A program made the position numbers and the translations under genes. From the NCBI GenBank assembly GCA_012184525.1, contig WOFQ01000055.1:184980-248979 (forward strand): a stretch of DNA of 64,000 nucleotides, read 5' to 3'. The DNA is from Xenoacremonium recifei. Its lineage: Eukaryota; Ascomycota; Sordariomycetes; Hypocreales; Nectriaceae. Below are positions 20,633 to 32,539 of the stretch, one piece after another; position 1 is the stretch's first letter; each line of letters opens with the position of its first letter. The notes beneath the pieces are model-generated. The model did not search any database and was not told the origin of the DNA. It saw only the letters and a program-made list of their open reading frames with translations.

Positions 20633-22582
20633 ATGAGGTGGTCATCTTGGCTGGCGACAGCTTCTCTACTGAGCGTCAACTCAGTCTCAGCAGCGACTCA
20701 ACCCCCCCATGACCAGATCGTCTTAGGACCGTCAGAGCCTCAATCAACACGGCCCAAAAACATTGTCTTCATCCTTACCGATGACCAAGATGCCGCTCTC
20801 GATTCGCTCTCCTACATGCCGCTTCTCAACAAGCACCTCGTCCAGCACGGCACATCCTTTGTCAATCATTTCACCACCACTGCCATCTGCTGTCCCTCGC
20901 GCGTCTCATTATGGACGGGCAAGCAGCCGCACAACACCAACGTCACCGACGTCAATCCTCCCTACGGTGAGTCTCTCCCTGCTTAGATAAAACCTCCACT
21001 GACTTTCCAGGCGGGTATCCCAAGTTTGTGTCGCAGGGCCTCAACGACAACTACCTCCCCGTGTGGCTGTCCGAAGCCGGTTATTCCACCTACTACACGG
21101 GCAAACTGTTCAACGCACACACTGTCGACAACTACAACGCGCCGTATCCTGCTGGCTGGAAGGGCACCAACTTCCTCGTTGACCCGGGCACGTATTCATA
21201 TCTTAATCCGATCTACCAGCGGAACCAGGAGGCGCCGGTGTATCATCGTGGAAGACACACGTCGGACATCATCGCAGAGCACGCGCGAGAATTGCTCGAT
21301 GAGGCGATAGACTCGGGAAAGCCGTTCTTTGTGGGCATTGCGCCGGTTGCGCCGCATTCGAACATTGACGGAGGATTTGGGGAGCTGCCCGCCATGACAA
21401 TGCCAATTCCAGCGGAAAGGCACCAGCATCTCTTCCAGGGCGTCAAGGTGCCACGCACAGAGAACTTCAACCCCGACTCTGTATGCCATTCCTCATACTC
21501 AAAAGAATTATATCGCTAACAATGCACAGCCGAGTGGCGTAAGCTGGATCCGCAACCTCCCCTATCTCAACGTCTCATCCGTGGACCATCTCGACGCTTA
21601 CTACCGCGCGCGCCTGCAGAGCCTCCAAGCGGTAGACGAGCTAGTCGAGCAAATCGTTGGGCAACTCGAGGCAGCAAATCTTCTCAACGACACGTACATC
21701 GTGTACAGTTCCGACAACGGCTTCCATCTGGGCCAGCACCGTCTACCGCCGGGCAAGGAGTGCGGCTTCGACGAGGACATCCGCGTGCCGCTCGTGATTC
21801 GTGGACCAGGCGTAGCGGCGGGTTCTGTGCAGGAGGCCGTGACGACGCATATTGATCTGGCGCCGACGCTGTTGAAGTTGGCGGGCGTGGAGTTGAGGGC
21901 TGACTTTGATGGTGCGCCGATTCCGTTGTTGAAGGCGGAGAGTGTGGTCGAGAGGAGGGAGCATGTTGCTGTTGAGTATTGGGGAAAGGCACTTGCTGAG
22001 GGTGGCTTTGGCGGGTTTGGTAAGTTGTGTGAATGTGAAGTTGTGGGATATGGCTGATGTGGTGTAGATGGCAAAGGTCAACTCGTGGTTCCGAATAACA
22101 CGTACAAGGGCGTGCGAATCGTTCATGAGGATTACAGCCTGTACTATTCAACCTGGTGCAACAACGAACACGAGCTGTACGATCTCCGGGTATGTCTCTG
22201 GTTGTTTCTTCCCATCCGACTTACACATACTAATTTGCCGTCCCAGACTGACCCGGGCCAACTTCACAACCTCATCTCCGCATCATCTAACTCACCGCTC
22301 CTAAATACGACTCTTGCGCGGGTTATCGACCGTCTCGACTCGCTCATGCTAGTCTTGAAGTCTTGCCGCGGACAGACTTGTATAGAGCCTTGGCGAACGC
22401 TGCATCCAGATGGTAGTGTAGGAACTTTGGCTGAGGCGCTGGCAACGGATTACGATAAGTTTTATGCGAGGCAGGTGAGGGTCAGGTTTGATCGGTGTGA
22501 GGATGGGTATTTGATTGATGCGGAGGGGCCGCAGGTTGGGTATGCGTATAGGGAGGGGTTGGAGTGGCATCATTGGACATGA
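20633..22582 (+). CDS. Secreted arylsulfatase-type sulfatase, 5 exons
   Basis: Exons are 20633-20966, 21011-21480, 21530-22019, 22068-22189 and 22247-22582, giving 583 aa. Residues 1-20 are a signal peptide ending VSA. The sulfatase fold follows: NIVFILTDDQD with metal-binding Asp50/Asp51, then the catalytic C86-C-P-S-R90 motif (first Cys is converted to formylglycine) followed by WTGKQPHNTNV. Next comes YYTGKLFNAHTVDNY, then SDNGFHLGQHRLPPGK with the second Asp/Asn metal pair, and PLVIRGPGV. The family (type I sulfatases close to fungal arylsulfatases and N-acetylglucosamine-6-sulfatases) hydrolyses sulfate esters for sulfur supply. Several N-glycosylation sites (NVT, NDT, NNT, NTT) fit secretion. 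The exact substrate cannot be told. Confidence 0.92.
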
Positions 22583-23042
22583 GGAGAAGAAAGAAAGGAT
22601 ATACAGGTTCAACTCTTACCCTGCTCAGATTTGAATATACAAAAAATTATATGACTTGACTTCTATGATTTAAACCTGGGAGGCATTGGATGGAGATCGA
22701 GCTGTCTAACCATGGCCTTGGTGATTCGACACCGACATACAGGACAGTGATTAAAGAACAAGTTTACCCATTGAAATAATCATATAAATATTGGGGCCTT
22801 TCAATTTTTAATTGTTATTTTTTTTACCGTAAACATGAAGCTTGCCATGATGCATCCTTGGTGTTTCTTCTGCGCGTGGTAATTCGCGGCCTCTCATTGG
22901 CACCCCAGCCATTCATGCCCCATATCTCAGGCACCATCTCCAAAACAGCCGACCTTGACCCGAAAGCCATCCATCTCGAAGTCGCTCCCGGAACTTCAGC
23001 AGCAACCTCAAATCCCGAACCCGCCGCAATTGAACCTCCACC
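22583..23042. other. Sulfatase 3' region and NDUFB7 promoter
   Basis: AT-rich DNA with poly-T near 22820 marks the sulfatase 3' UTR, followed by the short upstream region of the complex I subunit. No further feature seen. Confidence 0.5.
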
Positions 23043-23439
23043 ATGGCGACCGACGCAGCGACCGAGCCCCGGCGTACGTTTCTGACTCTATAAATGCTGG
23101 ACGAAAGCACATTGGAGGGCTATTGACTGACTTGAGCCCCTCCAGGAGCCACGCGCGAGGAGATGCGGGATGCCCGCCTCCCGATGGCCTACCGAGACAG
23201 CTGCGCGCACCTGCTGATCCCGCTGAACAAGTGCCGCCGCGAGACGTGGTATGCACCGTGGAAGTGCGAGGTTTGTTTTCTCCTCCTCCTCTCCAAAACC
23301 TGACTCCCGTACGAGTACTGATGGGTGGGCATAGGACGAGCGACATAGCTACGAGAAGTGCCAGTACGTCGAGTTCAAGAAGCGCGTGGCCAAGATGGAC
23401 GAGCTGCGGGCGGAGAAGGACGGCGCGAGGAGTAACTAA
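23043..23439 (+). CDS. ndufb7: Complex I subunit NDUFB7 (B18), 3 exons
   Basis: Exons are 23043-23073, 23146-23270 and 23335-23439, giving 86 aa. The open frames alone do not show the gene; it appears after splicing. The product carries the B18 family signature: REEMRDARLPMAYRDSCAHL, then LIPLNKCRRETWYAPWKCE and DERHSYEKCQYVEFKKRVAK. Four cysteines form the twin Cx9C pattern (C-x9-C-x11-C-x9-C type) of intermembrane-space proteins folded by Mia40. It is an accessory subunit on the intermembrane side of NADH:ubiquinone oxidoreductase. Introns are 72 and 64 nt with GT...AG borders. The start lies in context CACCATGGC. Confidence 0.94.
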
Positions 23440-24507
23440 GCGAGTCGAAACGAAAGAGGGCTTTGTACATGTATATGTTGAGGGTAGGGAGTAGACGAAA
23501 TGCGAAAGTGTACGACTGGACGATTGCGGCCGGTGTGAGATGCGAGCGACGATGTGATATGCTGAGCAGACCAAGGGATAGGATACAGGAGAGTTTGGGG
23601 CTGGTAAGTGACGGGAGAGTGCTGCTGAAGCGCTTTGAGGCTATGGGAGATGTACTTGGATGCGGGATGCCTTGTGCGGAAACAATTGGATCAAATGGAA
23701 GCCGAGGCATGGAGTGAGGTCTGCAAGCAAGGTTTTCTTCGAAGTTTGGCAGTCGGATCGAGACCAGGCAAGGCATCTTACTTTTTTCAACAAACTTGAG
23801 GTCCCTTCTCGGTCTAGTAGAGCATGCAACTGGGGGAGCATGACTTCGATGAAGCCTTTAAGTTAGTCATAGCTTCGATTGCGTTAGAAGGAAATGTGAC
23901 GATTTTTTTAAATTAGCAAGGTGTCTACTAGATTTGATTTACATAGTCGTGTATTTTGCCTTCAATTGCACAATTCAAGGACTGGGCTGCAGTATAGCGT
24001 ACCTGTCATGTTGACTTCGTTACAACGTCTCTGAATATTGATGCGATAACGTCTTACGGCACCTGAAATTGTGAATGACTTGAAATTAACACTCCGATTC
24101 TCTATGAAGTGTTTCGTCTCTTAATTTGTCAGGCATTGCTTTATTACAACCGAATGGCTCCAGATCTGGATACAAAATGATGACTGCCGGGTAGGCCCAC
24201 CAAGCTGGTGACACCGCTTACCGTCTTCTTCCGACTTGCTGACCGAGTCTCACTCAACCTTCAACCTCCACAAGCTTTCAACATCCGGACTCGCTTTTCT
24301 AAACTCTGGTTCAATGCTCGAGTGCGCTTACGGATACCGCTGATTTCGTGTTCTCATAGCGTCTTGCTTTTCTCAGATTACTGCCGGTGAGGGACGTTTC
24401 TGGTGAAGTACAGTACTGGCTTCTGGACGACCATTATTACATCGCAACAACACTTCACATCTACTACACCCATACAACCATTATAGTCGCCATCTACCTA
24501 CAACATC
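23440..24507. other. Spacer upstream of the terpene cyclase gene
   Basis: An AT-rich middle part (23860-24190) is followed by pyrimidine-rich leader-like DNA ending at the cyclase start. Short open frames only. No cluster-type genes are seen here. Confidence 0.5.
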
Positions 24508-25683
24508 ATGGGCTCCTCCGACATCCCCCCTCCCACCGCCCCCGCCTGGCTCATCCCCGCCTCCACGGCCTGCCTCGGCACCGGCATCATCTTCTGGCTC
24601 CTCGCCTACATGCTCATGGTGCGCCGCTCGCTCACCACGCACGCCACGCCCGCGCCGCTCCTCGCCCTAGCCCTCAACCTCTCCTGGGAAGTAGTGTACG
24701 CGTTCGGTGTGTGCGAAGCCTGGTTCGAGTTCGCGGGCTTCTCGCTGTGGCTGCTGCTGGACATCCCCGTGCTGTATGCCACGCTGCGCACGGCGGGGAA
24801 TTCGTTTAGGCATGCGCCGTTGGTGGCGAGGAATGTGGCGGGGTTGTTGGCGGTGATGTTTGTGTTTGGGCTGGTGGGCAATGGGTTGTTTGTGTGGTGG
24901 TGGTTGAAGGAGCCGCATCGGGGGTATGGTATCAAATGGGGCAAGTCGTGGAAGGGCTTGGAGGCGCGGGATACTACGGAGTTGGCGTTTTGGTCGGCGG
25001 GCGTGGCACAGGTGGCCTTCAGCGTGGCCGCGCTCGCGATGCTGCTTCAGCGTGGTCACTCGGGTGGACAGTCGTATGCAATCTGGTGAGTCCTTTCTTG
25101 AGATGCATCTATCAGGTATCTTCACACATCCCTACGCTCATCAATGTTGGAGGGGGCGTGTCCTCATCAGGCTGTGTGTTGGCTTGGCATTGAATTTGTT
25201 TGCTTCTTCCCCCCTCCCTGTCTAGACCTTTCTTTGATGCAGACGGATCCTGAGGAAGTGTCCAGCCTGGGGAAGCTTGATTGCCCAGCATGGATTGGGC
25301 ATCATGTGCTCAGCTGGTCTGCTATCTAGCGAGCATGATTGGACTCAGGAGTTCTAGACGCCTGCGCTAGGCATCCTATTGTCCTTCATTCAATCAAGAA
25401 CGTGGCGCTGACTTACGAATCGTGCAGGTTCTGTCGGTTTGTTGGCACCATGATGGGCTTGCCAGTGACGACAGTATTGCTCTGGTGGCACTGGCCCGAA
25501 GCCCATGGTTTTGTCTTCCATCCTCTTGGCTTGTTCCTGATTGGTACGGCCGTGGTTTGCGACCTGGCGTATCCATTCCTGTTGCGACATGTGCGATTGA
25601 CGGAGAGGGTGCTCCCGGATGGCAGCATCGTGGCGGGGGAAATTGTTGAGGATGGAGCTAGCGAGGAGAAGAAACGTCAATAA
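24508..25683 (+). CDS. Integral membrane terpene cyclase-like protein (PaxB/Pyr4 family), 2 exons
   Basis: Exons are 24508-25085 and 25428-25683, separated by an unusually long 342-nt intron, giving 277 aa. Splicing joins SYAIW and FCRFVGTMMG in frame. Seven hydrophobic helices are visible at about 14-38, 47-68, 74-94, 107-133, 156-180, 193-213 and 222-245, the layout of the PaxB/Pyr4 class. That class cyclises epoxyprenyl groups in indole-diterpene and meroterpenoid pathways. Glu61 (ALNLSWE) and Asp238 (AVVCDLAYPF) lie where that family has its two essential acidic residues, as far as I recall from work on Pyr4. No prenyltransferase, GGPP synthase, PKS or P450 gene lies within the window, so the substrate is unknown. 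Relatives without a defined pathway are common in ascomycetes. Confidence 0.75.
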
Positions 25684-26290
25684 CCAGACCGTCGGGACGG
25701 CCAGCGACAGTGAGACGGGATAATATGAGACCGAATGCTGGAAAAGAGATGTGACATTATGAGACTTTGCATACGCCTGCAATCTGGTCTGTTCGTGCAT
25801 CATGCGCAGACTCCTGAAGGCTTGATAACGCACTCAATCATCAAACTCCTCCCTCATCACGACAAAGGAGAAAACCTGACACTTGTCGTTCTATTCAGAC
25901 TCAACTTGGAGAACCTTCAGCTGAAAAGGTAGCAGAACCCCCCTGGACACGCTAGCGAATTCGTCGCCAAAACGACATTGGCACAACCAACGGCCAGAAA
26001 AAGAAAAGGCTAGCGCTTCAGCTCCCATTGGCGAAGTTCTTGGTGGCTATCGTGGGCATGCCTCGCAGCACTACGCTGTACGGCACAGCACCAATGTAAC
26101 CTCAGATCCAGACTCCCGGGACCGATCGACGGCCTTTCGCGCACAAGGGCCAATTATCGTCAGCCTCCGCAAGACATACCGCTGTTGGGCGGCGCAGTGC
26201 TAGTCGATAACGGGATGGAAATGCCACCAACACACTCTGTGGCGTCCAGTCGCCGTGCTCTGGTCTTGCTGGCCTGCATTGAGCAGTGTC

Positions 26291-26301
26291 CACGCCCCCC
26301 C
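26291..26301 (-). repeat. G7CGTG word, copy 1
   Basis: The minus strand reads GGGGGGGCGTG. It is one of five perfect copies of this 11-mer in the window, all outside coding sequence, and their flanks are not related to one another. It resembles a GC-box/KLF-type element. Its function is unknown. Confidence 0.6.
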
Positions 26302-27610
26302 GGACCGTTATGCCATTCACGATGGCTTGGCCAGGAGGGGGTGATGGTGTTGGTGTTGGTTGTTAGTGGCTCCGTTTCTGAGATATGATAGCCAAACGGT
26401 CGACCAACAAACTCATGCAGCGCGATCCCACCAACGTCCTTTTGGTGTGTGGAGCAACTTGCCACCACTGACCAAGGCTATTGAGACGACATCTCAATCT
26501 GCGGGATGCTGCCTGTCAACGGGAGAAGATCGTCTGCGCCGTGCGCCTAGCCGCAGAGCTGACATGAGCTGAAGATCGAGCAACGCCCGCGTTTGCGATC
26601 CCCCACACGAGATGAAGCTTGGGCCAAAGCGTAACTGCCACGAGGTCCAACATGTTACGGCCAACCGCCCATCCATCTCCCAGCTGGGGATCGGCGATGG
26701 TGGCGAATCCAGGAACATCCACTTGGATGTTGTTTGCCAATGTCTTTAACCGTCATTCCGTGCTCGGAATTGAGGCAGAGACGGGACGATGCCTACTCAC
26801 AGGGGGCCATCTTGGCATCCAGCGCCACGCAAACGGTGAGGCTTGTTGGTCTGTTTGTGGCTGACGACGTGGCTTCGGTAGTTTGGCCTACCACCGCGTG
26901 CATGTCTCAGACACGCCGTGAAGACGTTGTCGTCGTTCTAGGCCCTGCACGTCCCTGATCGGCGCCTTCATCTCACCGGGAGTGCACCAGCCGAAACATT
27001 TGCAGCTTCACCGTTGGCAAGATGAACCACAGCCAATGTCCCCGCCGCCGCCCAACGCAAGGCAGACGAGGCAAACACGGCGAGCTTGAGCGGCAGCCTG
27101 GTCACATGCTCGATGGCTTGTGCGGGCACGTCAGGGGTTGTCTCCGGGGCAGTCCTGACGGGGGTGATGGGATCGTGGAGCAATCTCGATGCGGATGACG
27201 TGAACGTGGCATGAGAGCGGCGATGTGTTTGCTGCTACGAGACAGAGATTCTGGTTTAGCCGAGAGGAAGAAGTGCGTAGGCCCGAAGCTCACTCGGCCC
27301 TGGGGAACGGAGCCGTCATCGTCGTGATCATGTCCCGACGGTGAGGCTATTGTGGGAAAGAGTGGCCTCAGAGCCCCAAAACATGCAATCGTGGTACTGT
27401 TTTCGGTAACAAATGCCGAGCAGTTAGTTGGGAGCAGAACCAACAGACGAGAATTCTCCGTGCTCGTCATGGGCATGGGCAGAATGCAGGTGGACGAGTT
27501 GGGAAATGGGAATCATCAGGTAATGGGATATCGAACCGTTTGAAGGTTGGGGGTATCGGGGGTTTGCGTAAGCGGGGAGGGGGTCTGGGGGATTATGCAT
27601 TTATCCAGTG

Positions 27611-27640
27611 AGGTGCCCTGAGGTGCCCCGAGGTGCCCTG
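27611..27640 (+). repeat. Tandem decamer AGGTGCCCTG x3
   Basis: Three head-to-tail copies of AGGTGCCCTG, with one C/T difference in the middle copy. A short tandem array in the gene-poor block, outside any gene. Confidence 0.9.
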
Positions 27641-28203
27641 ACTCTCCAGCTGTCAGCACCGCCAGCTTGGGGAGCAGGATGGTCTGGGAGCAGCATGGAC
27701 GAGATGATCCTTTCTGCGTTGAGAGATACGAGCGTATTATGTTTTGCATTCGGAAAATTCCAAGATGGTTTCGGAAGACAAGCGGTTGGATAGAGAAAAG
27801 ACGCTGGCGTTTCCCGTGGCTGCGCTGAAGCGACTGAATCTCCGGTGGACATTTACAGGGCATTTCAGGGAACAGTAGCAGAGCTTCACTAATGTCACCG
27901 AACAACAAGACACACGATCTTTGGACCCCTCGATCTCCTCGAGCCGCACTTGGGTGTACGGAGTATTTGCCAGGATTGCTGAGTCTTAGTCTGTCTGTGC
28001 TCCTCGTCGCTGGCATCACGTCCGCAACCTTACGACTGGCGGCTCCGAGGCCAGCAACGTTCCCCAAGACTTCTCGAAGCGACGGGCAAGTCGTATGGCT
28101 GGTCGGCTGATGCTGGCACCTCGGTGAGGAACCAATTCGAGGGACGACCCCTGGACCTGCAGGGGATGGATGCAAACCGGTGAGCGGCAGCGTGTGGGGT
28201 AGA

Positions 28204-28223
28204 AGAGAGAGAGAGAGAGAGAG
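28204..28223 (+). repeat. (AG)10 microsatellite
   Basis: Ten perfect AG units in the gene-poor block; no associated gene seen. Confidence 0.95.
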
Positions 28224-31200
28224 CAGAGTCGCAGCGTGGGATTGCAGTGGTGGTGATGTGATGTGATGCTGCGTGTGACTGCTGCTGCAGGCCTGGATGG
28301 TGTTGAGGAAAAGGATTCTCGTCACCGCCCACCTGCTCGCCCGCCGCGCCGCCGGCCATGTGATGATGCAGAGACTGAAGGACAGGAACTTCTGGACACG
28401 CACGCACGGGATGTTGTGTTGAGTCCAAGACGAGACGAGACGGCCCCCTCCGGCCATCCCACGTCCGACTCAACGCGCGTGGGGTTTGGTTTTCTACTCC
28501 ATGCCGCCCGCCGCACGTGGGAAGTGCATCGCATCAGTCAGAGAATGCTGGATTCGGGACCGAGAATCACTGAATCTGTAAATCACCGCCGGGAAGCGCA
28601 CCCGTGGCTGACGTGAAGACACCCTCTTGATCCTCCCGCAGCGATTGACTTCTGCTCTGGGGAGGTGGTGAGAGGCGAAGGATCACGAGCGTGTGGGCTG
28701 GTATCCGGGCTTCCGAGCGTTAGGCAGCTAAATTACTGTTTATTGTCATGATGCGGTTTCGCAAAAGGCCTTGACGATAAGGGGCTGTAACGTTGGAGGC
28801 AGTGGCAGATGAGGCTGAGACCTCAGTCAGTCACCGACTTTCTCCTCCAACGCGGCTACAGTACCAGATGGCTGGGAGCGCGGTTCGCTATCTGTCTAGG
28901 TAGGTAATCATCTGCCGGGCGATATGACTGATAGGCAAGTCCAGGGTCCAACAGGCAATAATTACTCGATGTGTACTGCGCAAGGCCATCTCCGGCAAAC
29001 CAACGGGCTCTTATCAGCTTGCTCTGCCATCACTCACTATCAGTTCCGCGCTCGCTCACGCAAAACCCCCATGCCACTCTATCAATAGCCATGGAGCCTC
29101 GTACGTGATGGGATGCGTTGCGTTGCGTTTGAGGGCCGCTGCTCATTCGGTGATTGTCCGATGGAAGCCCACGGAGCCCCCGTGGATGGTGCACGTGTAC
29201 TCTCCCATGAGAGACTTGTTACGAATTAGCCGCGCTTTGCTGGGCAGTAAGGACGCAATTCCACGGCCGGCGGCGTGTCAAGCGTTGTTGTCTCTTGTCA
29301 CCGAGGGGCGGATGGGTTCAGCTGAGTCGGGATGTGGCATGATGTGGGAGACTCTTGGGATCCTCTGGTCCCGAGTTGCGGTAAGACCATTCGTTCACCG
29401 GCTTTTCGAGGCAAAAACAAACACCATCACGAGAGGAACCTGTTGGTTGTCAATCCTGGCGGCAAAGCCACGCGCGTGGGGGAGACAAAGACACCGCAAT
29501 AGGGCTGGCTGGCTGGCGGCGGCCACGATGCACGAGAGCGAGGAAATGCAACCCCCCGCGGCGTCCTAGATTGCCTACCCACTCGCAGAATGTGATATCG
29601 GCTGCAGAAGCAGACGATGCGGTTTCTAGAAGGTGGGCGATTGAGTCCCGTCTGGCAGCGCGGCAGGCAAACTAAGCTGGCGCTACTGCAAAGTCAAGGC
29701 ACGTCGCGTCGCGGGCCGCTCCAGTGATTGATTACTGGTGACAGCAGCAGAAGCGGCGTCTAAACTGCTCTCCGTAATTACTTAATTGCCTGCTGTGGGT
29801 GGATGCGATTTACGAGACGCCCGGCAGGGGATAGTTCGGTCCCAGAATCGCGATCCCTCATGGGCTGCGACGTCATGGGGAGACGGTGAGTTGCACTGGG
29901 AGCCAAACCCATGGGCGAAGAAAAAAAGAAAACAAGTGAGAGAACTCAAAAGTTCAAACGCTCTTGGCCGCATCCTGACTAGGCAGCTGGGTTGTGTGTG
30001 CGTGCCGTGCCGTGCTAATCTCATGGAGGACTCGTGACAAGGTTGGTTGGTTGGTGATAAAATAAAGTCTTCATATCCATTTGTCAAATACCTAAACAAA
30101 TGCCGTGGCAACATGAAACGAAATGAGAAAAAACGCCTCCCATGAATGAAGCCCCAATGTGTGTGTGTGTCTGTTTCCCTGGAGTTGGCACTCCCCATGT
30201 GTAGCGCATAGTTGCTGTAGTCCAAAGTGTAAATAAGTTAAATCCGTCAAATCCCCAAGCACCAGTACTCAAATCAAATGCTCAAACAATATCCAACAAT
30301 GTCAAACCCCGCTTGCCCTCCCACAGATCAGATCACCACCCCTGCACTTCTGTGGCATCCGCTCGCACCGACCGGCTGGGCGAGAAGTCATCCCACCGGG
30401 CGAGGATGGGATATCCCTGGCCCAAGCGGGAAAAATCCTTAGTAGACTGAATGGGCGGTCGCGCGCGTTCCAGCTGCGTTGCCGTCCAATGTCCAGATTG
30501 GGCCAGTCCGAGTTCCGAGGTTTGTTCGCCATGTTGTGTGTTTTTTACCCTCATCGTGCCGAACACGAAAAGAGTCGAAAGAAAGATCCGTGCCTGAAAG
30601 TCCCATCCATCCATCCAATCAATTCCAACGCTTTTTGTGGTAGTAGTTTTTGTCCCGCAAGTGATCCCGAGTCCTGTTCCTAGAATGACGCAATCTTTTT
30701 TTTTGTTGTTTCGTTTTTTAGCCGAGCAATAGTGATGGCTGTTTCTCGGTGAAATAGTCGCTGAAGGGGTTGTCGTCGAGATGAATAGTTGCCCTGAGTT
30801 TCCTCTCTTTTCCCATTCCCCATGCAAAACTCCGGAAATTCGAGCAAAACAAGCAAGGTGGGGTAGTAAATCGCAAACCAGTATGAAAAGAGCAAGACGA
30901 AGAAATCGCAGAAGAAAAAAAAAAGAGGACTCCCCTGTCCTCTAGGAACCAACAACACCTGCAGATGCGATGCGCGTACTTTTTTTTTTTACTTTCTTTT
31001 GTGACTGCATCCTTTAGTGCTTGCTGCTCCTGGTCGTCACCCTCCTGCAGGGAGACGCAAAGAAGCAAGCCCAAAAGAAACGCGGGCATGCAAAAGGGGA
31101 TAGAAAAAGCAACGACAAGCCCGGAAAATCTCTCCCTACCCACACGCGCAGTCACTCAGCAAGTCAAGTGAGCGTGACATCGGGCGAGTGTGGGGATTTG

Positions 31201-31290
31201 CGGCGTGGCTGCTGCTTGACACTTCGTGCCGTGCCGCTGGCCACTCGCATCTCTCAGGTAAGGTCAGGGAGGGATGCGTGAGGACTCGGC

Positions 31291-31740
31291 TTATTGCGCA
31301 GACACCTGCTGGTGTGCGGGCGAGTAGTGGTGATTTGAGAGGCGCGAGTCGGGCCGCTGGATGAGCTTGGCCCAAGGGTGGTTGCTGGGCTGTTGGCGTT
31401 CACGGCAGGCGGCTAGATGGGAAGCAATTAGCATGATATTCGGGTGCTTTGAGACTCGGAGAGAGACTCAGGACATACCGCAAATGTCGTCGCCCCTACA
31501 CGTTGTTAGTCATTGCTGGGAAAAGTGCTGCATACGCCAAAAACTCACCAATATTGCTTGCTCACGATCGTCGGCGGGCATCGTCGCTCCGTGGCAATGT
31601 ACTTGTGGCACCATGACTCTACCAGGTGGTAGTGGTGCTGGCAGCTGAGCTCCTTCTGTTCAGACTGTGTGTGAGCAGAGAAGGACAGGCATATCCAAAT
31701 CACGTATTGTGGGAGGCCGTACGTAGATGTAGTTGCACAT
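31291..31740 (-). CDS. Small Cys/His-rich fungal protein, 4 exons with a 17-nt microexon
   Basis: Exons are 31740-31723, 31664-31549, 31495-31479 and 31412-31291; introns are 58, 53 and 66 nt. All introns begin GTACG/GTGAG/GTATG and end CACAG/TGTAG/TCTAG. The joined frame is a 90-aa protein with no internal stop. It starts MCNYIY, continues SCQHHYHLVESWCHKYI and RRCPPTIVSKQYW, and then has a CAAC pair. Cysteines at 2, 14, 25, 35, 50 and 53 plus His16/17/26 suggest zinc binding. This matches, from memory, a widespread fungal family of short uncharacterised proteins with an MCxY start, a C-x-H pair, WCxxY and RCPP. There is no signal peptide. It lies alone in the gene-poor block, and two G7CGTG words lie 357 and 789 bp upstream of its ATG. 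Function unknown. Confidence 0.78.
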
Positions 31741-32096
31741 GTTGAAGATGTGACCGGGGATCCGGGAATACGCAACAATGCACAATTGTTGGTGTCGTTG
31801 ATCGATATGGAGGGAAGGTCGAGTCAGAACAGACACACAAAACTCGATTGGTATGGTAGGTCTCGTCTGGAGGTTCAGGTTCGTCGGTATGTCGTCGGCG
31901 TCGTAAAGAGGCAAAAGAGAAAAGAAGAGTCACAGCAGCAAGCGGGATGGGCGGTGATCTAAAGTAGTTCGATGTTTTCGTCCAAGGTCTGAAGGCAAGT
32001 TCCGAGTCTGACAATTCGGGAGGTGAGGTCGTACTTATAAATGATGTGATACACCACTTGACGGGACGGTACGTAAATAGTAGTAGTAGAGTAGAC

Positions 32097-32107
32097 GGGG
32101 GGGCGTG
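32097..32107 (+). repeat. G7CGTG word, copy 2
   Basis: Perfect GGGGGGGCGTG, 357 bp upstream of the start of the small Cys-rich gene and in reverse orientation to it. Confidence 0.6.
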
Positions 32108-32528
32108 TGAAGAAGCGGGAAACGACTGGGAAGAAGGAAAGAAAAAGGAAGTCTCTTTATCCACTCAGATGGAATGAAGTATTTTCTCTCTCGTCACGGA
32201 ATCTGTTCTTGGTCTCCAATCTCTGGGAACTAAAAGAGAGGGACGGACCCCCCTCTCCTCCGAGTTGGAGCTGGGCCAAGGATGTTTATACTCTGTCAGG
32301 TCCCGCCGGCGAGGAACTGGAGTGACTGACTTTCTCGCAGTCCACTTCACGGCGCTCCGAAAAGCCCATCGATCCCTCCATGAGAGGAGTGTCCCTACGC
32401 AAGGGCTTGGCTTGTCCTGGACGGGACGGGCAGTCTACACGCCCTGGCCTCCCCTCATCTTTTCTTTTCCTGGAGAGGGGAAGAAAAGACGCGCACGCCC
32501 CCTTGGGATCGAAAATGGTGAGAGCGAA

Positions 32529-32539
32529 GGGGGGGCGTG
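32529..32539 (+). repeat. G7CGTG word, copy 3
   Basis: Perfect GGGGGGGCGTG, 789 bp upstream of the small Cys-rich gene and in the same orientation as copy 2. Confidence 0.6.

Larger units (their letters stand above)
25684..31290. other. Gene-poor region, left part
   Basis: No coding region could be supported in 5.6 kb. It holds a tandem decamer at 27611-27640, an (AG)10 tract at 28204-28223, GT repeats near 30159, and A/T homopolymers between 30690 and 31000. It also holds one copy of GGGGGGGCGTG on the minus strand at 26291-26301. The right end, below 31290, is probably the 3' UTR of the small Cys-rich gene. Confidence 0.5.

Noticed and set aside
27516..28457. Minus-strand frame of 313 codons
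   Set aside because: It is low in order, rich in Ser/Pro/His, with no motif and a rival frame on the other strand; the repeats within it (AG and decamer) are typical of non-coding DNA.
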